64,000 bases of DNA, from positions 2,588,824-2,652,823 of the forward strand of contig NC_087377.1 of assembly GCF_963675165.1 (NCBI RefSeq), given 5' to 3'. The notes beneath the pieces are model-generated. The model had not been told where the DNA came from and ran no database searches. It saw only the letters and a list, made by a program, of their open reading frames with translations. Numbering within the stretch: the first letter of the stretch is position 1; every line of letters starts with the position of its first letter. This DNA is from Halichondria panicea (lineage: Eukaryota > Porifera > Demospongiae > Suberitida > Halichondriidae). Position numbers and translations under genes: made by a program. Positions 22,255 to 30,843 of the stretch are shown one piece after another.

Positions 22255-22770
22255 AAAAATTTAATGTGGTTTTGCTAGCAGTTGCAATCAAACTGAACAG
22301 GCCGGCTGCATAATTATGCAGGCTTGCAGACAAGCTGCAGTATTATATAACATTTGGTTTATAAATCTAGGAAACCACATTAATTTACTCATGGACCCTT
22401 GTTTTTCATTGAGACATTGAGCTGACATATTTAATTAATAAACAGTTGTAATGCAATTAACAAGGTTGAGAAAGTAAGAGAAAAAGCTACAAAAAAAAAA
22501 AAAGAAAGTGAGTTGAGGTGGAATGTTGTCAGAGTAAAATAAAAATACACAGCAAATTGTACATAATTCTTGCATGCAATTGAACTTTCCTTCATCGCTG
22601 CAGTAAAATGTACGAAAAATATATTATGGCAGTTTTATTGTTACCTGATCTGTTGAATAATTAGTGTGTGACGCTTTCCAAGCTACCCAGGAGGTACGCC
22701 ACAGAGCTCGTTCATATTATAGTGATTCGGCCCATATAGGACCCCCTATACACTCTCACATCCCAGGGAG
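22255..22770. other. Intergenic stretch upstream of the glycosidase gene
   Basis: This AT-rich stretch has a 13-base A-run at about 22490. No coding exon is seen. It should contain the glycosidase promoter, but I cannot point to a specific element. Confidence 0.45.
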
Positions 22771-22773
22771 CAT

Positions 22774-22930
22774 GCAGGGGGTGCACGGACCCCCCGCAGC
22801 CAGATCCACACAGAAAGAGAGCAGGAGGCGCACGACCCCCCGCAGCCAGACCCACACAGAAAGAGAGCAGGGGGTGCACGACCCCCCGCATCCAGATCCA
22901 CACAGAAAGAGAGCAGGGGGCGCACGACGA
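22774..22930. repeat. 46-bp GC-rich minisatellite
   Basis: There are three full units and a partial one, built on GCAGGGGGTGCACGACCCCC followed by CGCAGCCAGATCCACACAGA. One unit has an extra G. The GGGGG/CCCCC halves are complementary, so each unit can fold. It is much richer in GC than its surroundings. Open frames on both strands here are by-products. Confidence 0.93.
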
Positions 22931-23118
22931 TTTGAAAAGAATAATAGGCTGTTTACGTGATCATATTAAAAAGAATAGCATAATAGGAGCTAGGTAATAT
23001 CTCGAGCATAATCTACCAACCTCTACGTACTTGTAAGGTATATACGTACGTACAGCGTTTACTTCCCATATTGAACTGCTCTAATCCTATTTAAAATAAA
23101 ACGCTCTACGAACCTCCC

Positions 23119-23493
23119 TAGCCCTAGCCTAGCCTAGACTGGAAACCACTCCCTTCGCTCTGGGCTCTGGGGACTGGCAAGTTGCCGTATTGAGAGTTGT
23201 CCCGTTGGAATGCAATTAGAACAAACCACAAAAATGAGTAATGCGTGGGTGATATTATTTCATCCTCGATAACAGACCGCCAGTGATGTACTTATACTCG
23301 AGGCCGATCATATTTTTGTCAGTAATACAGTCATGTAGTTAGCGTGTGGGCGGTGGCACGTGAGTATTTGTGACGTTTACATTCTTGTGGCTGCGTGACA
23401 TTCTTCACGCACTGGGACAACTCTCAACACGGCAGCTTGCCAGTCCCTTTCTCCCGAGAGAAGGGGACTGGTTTCCAGTCTAAGCCTAGCCCT
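23119..23493. mobile_element. Foldback element with ~80-bp inverted arms
   Basis: The left arm 23119-23203 (containing CCTAGACTGGAAACCACTCC and GAGAGTTGTCCC) is matched in reverse by 23414-23493 (GGGACAACTCTC and CTGGTTTCCAGTCTAAGCC). About 210 bp lie between. There is no transposase. It is followed by a GA run (about 23536-23556) that differs in length between the two 32-kb copies. Confidence 0.85.
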
Positions 23494-24678
23494 GAGGCTC
23501 AGGCATATAAGATACAGTAACCCACCAGCGCAGCCAGAGAGAGAGAGAGAGAGAGACAGGTCCACCAGCGAGAGAGTCGAGTGTGAGCAGCGCAGTTGAG
23601 CAGCGCAGTTGAGCAGTCCAAGTGCAAGTGTAGAAATGCTCGAATAATTGCCCAACTGACTCTTTTATTATCTCCACAACAGGCGAAGGCAGGTTTTTTG
23701 TTTTGCAGCACCAATCAGATTGCAGAATGCTTACGTAATAGCTATCGGTTCGCTTCCCAACTCCTCCCCTTCTCTGAGCTCTGCGGTTAGAGGCGGCCAG
23801 GATTCGGAATTCCAAGATGATAATAATCTCTGAAAGGGGCAAGGCTACGGTGGCCCTGAGCGCTACACTCTAGTTGGTAGTTCATACTTGATAGTTCAAA
23901 TGCGTAGTTGGTAGTTAGCAGTTGCTACTTGATAGTTCAAATGCGTAGTTGGTAGTTCGCAGTTGCTACTAACTTGATAGTTCAAACACGTAGTTGGCAG
24001 TTGGCAGTTGGTAGTTCGCAGTTGGGAGTTGGTAGTTGCATGGTAGTTGGCAGTTGGTAGTTGGGAGTTGGTAGTTGGCTATGGTGGCCCTGAGCGCTAC
24101 TCTAGTTGGTAGTTCATACTTGATAGTTCAAACGCGTAGTTGCTACTTGATAGTTCAAATACGTAGTTGGTAGTTCGCAGTTGCTACTTGATAGTTCAGT
24201 TGGCAGTTGGCAGTTGGTAGTTGGCAGTTGGCAGTTGGTAGTTGGCAGTTGGGAGTTGGCAGTTGGCAGTTGGGAGTTGGTAGTTGGGAGTTGGTAGTTG
24301 GTAGTTGGTAGTTGGCAGTTGGTAGTTGGCAGTTGGGAGTTGGTAGTTGGGAGTTGGTAGTTGGTAGTTGGCAGTTGGGAGTTGGTAGTTGGCAGTTCGT
24401 AACCTTTAAACTTTGCAACAATAATTAGCCTGCTTTTAAATTATGATAGGCACAGATATCTAGCTGGCCTAAGACAGCAATATTAGAATCTTATATGTAC
24501 ACATCTAGGTAGGGAGATCATTTCAAGTCTAATCCTCATGTACCTATATTCCCAGATCCCAGCAGGGAGGGGGGAATTATAGAAACAGGTTTTGCATGGC
24601 ACTTTTAGATTCTATTGAGGCTATTTAAAGTTATGGTTAAAAGATTAGAGGCAGTGCAAAGATATATCTATATACAAC

Positions 24679-25822
24679 CATAGATACACGAAAGAAAGGG
24701 ATAGGCAACGCCCCACGTGATGCTAGGTAAATGCAGTGTGTGGCGTCACACCCTCTGGTTGGAGGCGAGTTGCGCTCAAGAAAGTACACAATGATCCCTA
24801 TATCTGCTTATTTTTCTCGTAGGGGGCCTAAAAGAGAAATTCAAAACAATCAGGCATCATGCACACATAGACCCAGCACTACTGATAGCTACAGTTGCTA
24901 TGTTAGTGCCGAGTTTTCTTTTATTCAGCTTGATTTGTGTGAAAAAACACCGATTTGTCAGTTTATGTACCTATATCTCCAATATGAAATAATTTTATAA
25001 CATGTACGTTTCACAGAATTAAAGTGTGTTTATAACTGCATGGAACAAAGCATATTTTCCAGCTCTCAATGCAGTGAAGTAGTAGCAGCACCATGAAACG
25101 CTTGTCCGAAGTCCAGAAAGTTTGCGTACCTCTCCTGCTCTTACTGTACATGGTAATGTAGTTTGAAGTACTCTAAGACACAGTTTAGGTATTAGAAAGT
25201 GGAACACAAGTATCTTTATCTGTATTGTGTGATCGAAGAGATGGCATTTGAAGGACTTGGGAACATACCTGTTATGGTTTGTAGAGTGTACTGACACCCC
25301 CCTTTGGAGCTCACTTTCTCATCACTTTGCATATAGTAGCTCTAAAAGATTAATAGCCTATGTCTAAGTGTATCTGGTGTCTCCTCAAGAGCACAGTTTG
25401 CTATAATACTATAAGGCCACTCCAAGTGATACTCTGGTTTCTGGTCCACCGCCCGCATCAGATTTTATTCTTGGATTTCTATCTCATTATTGGATTTCTA
25501 TCCCATTATTTCTACTACGCATGCGCAAAAAAAAAAGTCCATGCGGTACAAAATAGTGTGATAATGATATTCATTTGCAAAATAATGAGTTCATAAGGTG
25601 AAATTGATAATGACATAATGAGAAAAGCCGCCCGCCTGCATGCATTAGAAAAACTTTAGGACCAGAAACCAGAGTGTCACTTGGAGTGGCCTAAACTATT
25701 AATATCTTTACTGACATTTTGAGTGCACACACCCCTTTTTGCTCATTACACGCCCCTTTTTAGCAACTCGCCTCATCCAACAGAAGTGCTGGGTGTTGCC
25801 TATCCCTTTCTTTGTATCTATG
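24679..25822. mobile_element. Nested terminal-repeat element (1.14 kb)
   Basis: CATAGATACACGAAAGAAAG followed by GGATAGGCAAC at the left is matched in reverse by GTTGCCTATCCC and TTTCTTTGTATCTATG at the right. The ends resemble those of 27057-28588, so the two belong to one superfamily. The interior shows no transposase; an 89-codon frame at 24731 has no recognisable motif. Confidence 0.8.
25414..25692. mobile_element. Innermost nested MITE (279 bp)
   Basis: AGGCCACTCCAAGTGATACT followed by CTGGTTTCTGGTCC is an almost perfect inverted match to GGACCAGAAACCAGAG followed by TGTCACTTGGAGTGGCCT. It is non-coding and sits inside the 24679-25822 element. Confidence 0.88.
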
Positions 25823-26034
25823 ATACAACATTTGCTAACTGCAAAGTTTAAAGGTCACGAACTCCCAACTGCCAACTCCCAACTGCGAACTACCAACTAC
25901 CAACTGCCAACTGCGAACTACCAACTACCAACTGCCAACTGCGAACTACCAACTACCAACTGCCAACTGCGAACTGCGAACTCCCAACTGCCAACTGCCA
26001 ACTATCAACTGGAGTAGCACTCAGGGCCACCGTA

Positions 26035-26330
26035 GTTGGCAGTTGGCAGTTGGTAGTTGGCAGTTGGGAGTTGGTAGTTGGCAGTTCGTAACCTTTAAAC
26101 TTTGCAACAATAATTAGCCTGCTTTTAAATTATGATACTGACACCAATAGATATCTAGCTGGCCTAAGACGGCAATATTAATCTTATATGTACACATCTA
26201 GGTAGGGAGATCATTTCAAGTCTAATCCTCATGTACCTATATTCCCAGATCCAGCAGCAGGGAGGGGGGAATTATAGAAACAGGTTTTGCATGGCACTTT
26301 TAGATTCTATATATTGAGGCTATTTAAGAA
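26035..26330. repeat. Second heptamer array plus duplicated flank
   Basis: Starting directly at the right end of the foldback element, a short forward AGTTGGY array is followed by a near copy of 24405-24630 (GTAACCTTTAAACTTTGCAA through TGCATGGCACTTTTAGATTC). It is a second, partial copy of the same element joined head to tail. Confidence 0.85.
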
Positions 26331-26520
26331 CACACATACCCAAGATTAAGTGTTTTAATCTGCGTGCCAAGTAGCCTCGATTCAAGGCCGATTAAAATAC
26401 GGATTGCAGGGGTGATAGTGCGCATGCACTTCAAATTACCCAGTATGGGTAATCGTACCACGAACGTAAAACCTTAGTAAATTATCCAGAAATTAGTCCG
26501 TTTACTAAGAATATGTTCCG

Positions 26521-27013
26521 TTGTGGAGACCTAAATTAATAAAGGATATCAAGTCACTAGAAAAAGTGCAACGCAGAGCCACAAAATATATCCTTAATGA
26601 TTATGTATCAGACTACGCAAGACTCTGCAAATTAAAGTTATTGCCCCTCATGAGATGGTTTGAACTGCAAGATATCATGTTTATTGTGAAATGTATGCAG
26701 CAGCAGTCGGACGATATAAGAGAACTAGTATCTTTCACTTCATCCAAAACCAGGGCAGGCTGCTCAGGCCATTCCCTTCAAATTAAATTTGCTAGAAATA
26801 ACTATTCAAGACACTTCTACTTCATTACTTCATTAGAATTGCAAAAGTATGGAATAAATTGCCGTCGAATTTAATAAATCTAGATTCATCTCTATAGGAA
26901 CAATCAAGAAAAAGACTTCGGACTTTTTAGTGTCAGATTTTCTAGAAAACTTTGACACAAATAACTTATGTTCATTTCATATGGTTTGCCCATGCTCTAA
27001 ATGTCATATATAG
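26521..27013 (+). pseudogene. LINE reverse-transcriptase C-terminal relic
   Basis: The frame contains WRPKLIKDIKSLEKVQRRAT, LLPLMRWFELQDIMFIVKC and NNYSRHFYF. After a frameshift near 26830 it continues with WNKLPSN, IKKKTSDFL and the cysteine motif CPCSKCH before TAG at about 27013. This is the same C-terminal region as 21477-21860 but from a different lineage. It is truncated 5' and cannot make an active enzyme. Confidence 0.82.
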
Positions 27014-27056
27014 GATCCTCTGTTAACTATACTTATCACTCTATAGATTATATAAT

Positions 27057-28588
27057 CAGAGATACAAAAGAAAGGGGATTGGAAACGACCGCCCACGCCC
27101 TATGTAAAAGGACTGACATCCGGTGAAGCCAGAGATACAAAAGAAAGGGGATTGGAAACGACCGCCCACGCCCTATGTAAAAGGACTGACATCCGGTGAA
27201 GCACTCCGTGTAATTATTGCGCTCGCAAATAATTACATGGAAAAGTTTTATATCCCTGGTTTCTAGCTCTCCTATCCACTAGAGATCACTCAGGGCCTGG
27301 GAGATACTTGAGAGAAGTAAGCTTATACCACTGACAAGCTCTAAGTCCGTTGTCTTTACTCTGTTTCCAATTTTTTTGAGTTTAGCTTGAATTACTCTAT
27401 GTCAACTTTTCTCTGTCCCTCCTGTGAAGTCAAAACAGCAAAGGACATTGCTTGACTTGGTTATTATGTATCTAAGTGCTACATAGAATGGCTTCATGCT
27501 ATAGATAAGCTGTACTGTTCATAAACGTTTGCAGTATAGTCCTTCAAACTGCTTTAGTATACTTTTAGACACGCCACGGGCCTGTCCCTCCTACGACTTC
27601 ATAGTAAAGGCTATTTCTTCTTGCATAGCATTTATTTGTCTAGTAATAGTGGCTGCATGGCTTAGTCGACTTTTTAGAGCTAAATTCTCTTTACTTTTTA
27701 GAAAAATCAACATTAAAAATGATCAATTTCACTGTTTCTATGTACAGCACATTGTAGAGCAGTCAAGACTGGTAATGAGCATGCTGACTATAAATATAAT
27801 CCTTTGTAGTTTTAGCCACGCCCTATAACGCGGAATGCTTCACACAAAAATTTCGAAAAAATTTCGTTTCCAATCCCCTTTCTTTTGTATCTCTGGTGAA
27901 GCACTCCGTGTAATTATTGCGCTCGCAAATAATTACATGGAGGACTGCGCTATCCCTGGTTTCTAGCTCTCCTATCCACTAGAGATCACTCAGGGCCTGG
28001 GAGATACTTGAGAGAAGTAAGCTTATACCACTGACAAGCTCTAAGTCCGTTGTCTTTACTCTGTTTCCAATTTTTTTGAGTTTAGCTTGAATTACTCTAT
28101 GTCAACTTTTCTCTGTCCCTCCTGTGAAGTCAAAACAGCAAAGGACATTGCTTGACTTGGTTATTATGTATCTAAGTGCTACATAGAATGGCTTTATGCT
28201 ATAAACAAGCTGTACTGTTCATAAACGTTTGCAGTATAGTCCTTCAAACTGCTTTAGTATACTTTTAGACACACCACGGGCCTGTCCCTCCTACGACTTC
28301 ATAGTAAAGGCTATTTCTTCTTGCATAGCATTTATTTGTCTAGTAATAGTGGCTGCATGGCTTAGTCGACTTTTTAGAGCTAAATTCTCTTTACTTTTTA
28401 GAAAAATCAACATTAAAAATGATCAATTTCACTGTTTCTACACATAGTAGAGCAGTCAAGACAGGTAATGAGCATGCTGACTATAAATATAATCCTTTGT
28501 AGTTTTAGCCACGCCCTATAACGCGGAATGCTTCACGCAAAAATTTCGAAAAAATTTCGTTTCCAATCCCCTTTCTTTTGTATCTCTG
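27057..28588. mobile_element. hAT-like terminal-repeat element arranged as a tandem dimer
   Basis: The left end CAGAGATACAAAAGAAAGGG occurs twice, 73 bp apart (27057 and 27130). Its complement CCCTTTCTTTTGTATCTCTG occurs at ~27876-27895 and again at 28569-28588. The ~700-bp interior is repeated head to tail (27193-27895 and 27893-28588) and shares the middle terminus. CAG-type ends suit hAT elements, and ATATAAT flanks both outer ends as a possible target duplication. Each unit starts with a hairpin, GTAATTATT-GCGCTCGC-AAATAATTAC. The 99- and 72-codon frames inside look hydrophobic but are probably not genes. Confidence 0.85.
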
Positions 28589-28883
28589 ATATAATATACA
28601 TCAGCTGCTCCAATGTTGGAGTAAGTCTGTCAGCTATTTCCTCTCACCCAATAATTTTCACTTAATTTCTTTTGTGCATAGCTGTAAAGTTCACATAATA
28701 ATAATAAAAAATAATAAATTACAAAGAGTTTTACTAACAAATTTACTATTGAATCCACCCACGCCCAAACAGTGGTTACCAGGCCCTCTAGTGAGAGGGG
28801 CTGGGACTGAGGCTAAGCTAGATCTAGCTACAGTTGGTGGCTAGCTAGCTAGCTAGACGTAATAGCAAGGTTTGTAGATCCAG
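28589..28883. other. Intergenic stretch
   Basis: This AT-rich stretch has a CTAGCTAG run near 28840-28856. No gene is seen. Confidence 0.4.
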
Positions 28884-29345
28884 TAACTGATGCAAAGGAG
28901 AAGGAGATAAGATCTAAAGCTATCTGGACTGACTGGGCATGTTCTCGACTTATTTCTCCTGCTGACCAACAGTCCCGATCCCACTACTGGATATGCCTCC
29001 AGCTGATCTGGCTTACTGGCCGGATGGGAAACTTTGTGCGCAAACTATATGGCAATGAGTATCTGGTTTGCTCTTTTGGAAAGCTATGATATTCGAAGCA
29101 CCTTTGATAAACGATTATATGGATCTGGCTTAGGTACAGGTGTACATACATCTTCGAAACAAGCTGAGCCTATTTCTCCAGACGAAAAAGCGATGCTATG
29201 GTCAAGTCAGCAATTTGGTACACATGAAACAAGTCGAAACAATAACATTCAACTTTCTAATACTTTTCAGCTTTGCTTGTGTACATATTCAATCTGCTTG
29301 TATTATTATTATAATTATGATGACATTCAGATTCAATCTGCTTAA
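28884..29345 (+). pseudogene. Relic resembling DUF3504 / Crypton-type recombinase proteins
   Basis: In one frame the first part reads TDAKEKEIRSKAIWTDWACS, then HYWICLQLIWLTGRMG and KLYGNEY. After a frameshift the second part reads FDKRLYGSGLGTGVHTSSKQ, then AEPISPDEKAMLW, FGTH and a long degenerate end. The QAEPI-x-E-x-LW block with a preceding GLGT is typical of the DUF3504 family (as in QRICH1- and ZMYM-like proteins), which derives from Crypton tyrosine recombinases. The frame is broken and short compared with that family, so it is decayed. Confidence 0.5.
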
Positions 29346-29440
29346 AGCACACTTAATTAAGTGTGGATTAAGTTATGTAATCCATGGTCACCTGACTACT
29401 TTCAGATAAGCTGATTGGCTGGAGATCATTAGCCTCGAAT

Positions 29441-29465
29441 CCAGGCCGATTAAAATACGGCCTGG
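29441..29465. repeat. CCAGGCCG palindrome
   Basis: An 8-bp arm CCAGGCCG, the spacer ATTAAAATA and the complementary arm CGGCCTGG make a perfect stem. The same motif in the opposite orientation is at 30114-30138, and a degenerate one is near 26385. An AGCCTCGA prefix links it to the hairpin at 22197. Confidence 0.75.
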
Positions 29466-29549
29466 TACCTATTGCATGTGTAATTAATTATAGGCGTGGC
29501 CGTCCACGCCCATGTACTATCTGAAGCTTTTATAGCCTAGCTAGCTAGC

Positions 29550-29965
29550 TAGCTGTGGCCTTCTCTATGGTGTTGTGTTGAGAAGGCTTGCACACGAAGC
29601 CAAAAGAGGCTCTCATCTACCTCTATGATGGTTGGATGGTCGTGATGTTTTGAACTGGGTTTCTGACAGACTATGGCAAGTCTTTGACTTTGTGCTTCCA
29701 ACTGCAACCATAGGACCATTGTAGAGGTAGATGTGAGCCTCTTCTGGTTTCATAATAGTGTGCAAACCTTCTCGACAACACAATAGAGAATATAAGCCAC
29801 AGCTTCACAGGAGAGAGAGTTTAAAGTGTTTCTGACAGACTATGGCAAGTCTTTGACTTTGTGCTTCCAACTGCCACCATAGGACCATCGTAGAGAGCCT
29901 CTTCTGGCTTTAGACAAGTGTGTAAGCCTTCTTGACAACACAATAGAGGGCATAAAGCCACAGGA
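29550..29965. repeat. Complex foldback with tandem half-repeat
   Basis: The left arm 29550-29640 (CTTCTCTATGGTGTTGTG, AGGCTCTCATCTACCTCT) is matched in reverse by 29705-29803 (AGAGGTAGATGTGAGCCTCT, CGACAACACAATAGAGAA). The right arm and part of the loop (TTTCTGACAGACTATGGCAA) are then repeated directly about 169 bp later, to 29965. There is no coding sign; the 62-codon minus frame here is an artefact. Confidence 0.85.
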
Positions 29966-30113
29966 GACAAGTATTTGTTAAAAATAATACGGAAAGAACT
30001 AGTAAACAAACTAGTTTACGGTATAATTTTACAAAGGTTTACTAACGTGAACGAATTCCCCAGATTCTGGGGAACTCAGTTTGCGCATGTGCACATCACC
30101 CATGTAATAAAGA

Positions 30114-30138
30114 CCAGGCCGTATTTTAATCGGCCTGG
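30114..30138. repeat. CCAGGCCG palindrome, opposite orientation
   Basis: CCAGGCCG, the spacer TATTTTAAT and CGGCCTGG form a perfect stem that is the reverse complement of 29441-29465. The bases just to its left differ between the two 32-kb copies (GTAATAA here, GCAATAG at 62334). Confidence 0.75.
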
Positions 30139-30727
30139 TCTCGAGACTAGGAGATCATGTGACAGCACTAAGTTATGGTTAAAAGCAGAGGAGGTACGAC
30201 ACGCGGTTAAGCTCACGTGGCTGCTATTTCTTGATTGAAGGCAAGAAAGACAAAGAAGTCGTTAAAAATGCATTCCAATGACGACATTCAACTGGTGGCA
30301 AGTAAGCGCCATAAAGAGACAAGTTTAGAGCATAAAACTCAGTGAATTTGTTGCTGGCTAGTAGCTAGAGTTTTACAAGTAGAGATTAGATTTGTTGTAA
30401 GAACCAAGGCTCAGATGTTTGCAGTGATCCTATCCTGAATGCAGGCACAGAATACTTATTGAATACTCTAAAACAGAATTACACTAAAAACAATAATATC
30501 TCAAAATCTAAGTGGTGGTTGAAACTGGTTGAAAAGCTATTTCACATCAGTATAAGCCCAGCAATCAACAATCCTGATCTTAGAAACGTCAAGTGTATTT
30601 TTTGAAAGATACACGCCAAACCAAATCCACTATCAAAGTACACAGTCTTGAATGATATTATTCATGCACAAGTTAATGAGATTCATAATCCTTTTAGCTG
30701 GTCATGTGACCGTGTCGTACGTACCTC
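30139..30727. other. Spacer with unrecognised degenerate coding-like sequence
   Basis: Around 30470-30600 a plus-strand frame reads NTLKQNYTKN and SKSKWWLKLVEKLFHISI, which looks like a decayed retroelement fragment, but I cannot assign it. The rest shows no exon. Confidence 0.35.
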
Positions 30728-30796
30728 CTCTGGGTTAAAAGATTAACATTTGCCAACTGCCAACTACCAACTGGAGTAGCACTCAGGGCCACCGTA
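30728..30796. repeat. Solo terminus of the heptamer foldback element
   Basis: TTGCCAACTGCCAACTACCA followed by ACTGGAGTAGCACTCAGGGCC and ACCGTA is the right end of the element at 23846-26034. It lies 48 bp upstream of the start codon of the ankyrin gene, so it may sit in the promoter or 5' UTR. The copy-2 version has four extra bases to its left. Confidence 0.85.
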
Positions 30797-30843
30797 CGAG
30801 GCTGATCTGCAGCTCAGCTAGCGCTATCGGGAGTACATGCACC

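Larger units (their letters stand above)
23846..26034. mobile_element. Heptamer-array foldback element
   Basis: The left end TACGGTGGCCCTGAGCGCTA is matched in reverse by the right end GTAGCACTCAGGGCCACCGT. Inside the left end lies a long array of AGTTGGY heptamers (23872-24405). Inside the right end the same heptamer occurs inverted (25859-26008). Inner flanks CGTAACCTTTAAACTTTGCA and its complement at about 25838 continue the inverted symmetry. The interior contains two other elements. The CGCTAC/CTCTAGTTGG end is repeated internally at ~24083. Frames such as NCQLPTP are artefacts of the 7-bp period. Confidence 0.85.

Noticed and set aside
22664-22960. 98-codon frame and its minus-strand partner
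   Set aside because: Both simply read through the 46-bp minisatellite.
24000-24400. Regularly repeated heptamers considered as a CRISPR array or telomeric repeat
   Set aside because: There are no unique spacers, the unit is AGTTGGY rather than the metazoan TTAGGG, and the context is a foldback transposon in a eukaryotic genome.
24155-24421. Minus-strand frame with repeated NCQLPTP, and a similar plus-strand frame at 25739-26017
   Set aside because: The 7-bp AGTTGGY period stays open in all frames; there are no start context, splice signals or homologs.
27529-27828. 99-codon hydrophobic frame, repeated at 28229-28447
   Set aside because: It lies within a non-autonomous terminal-repeat element, has no ATG, differs in length between the two units and matches no transposase that I know.
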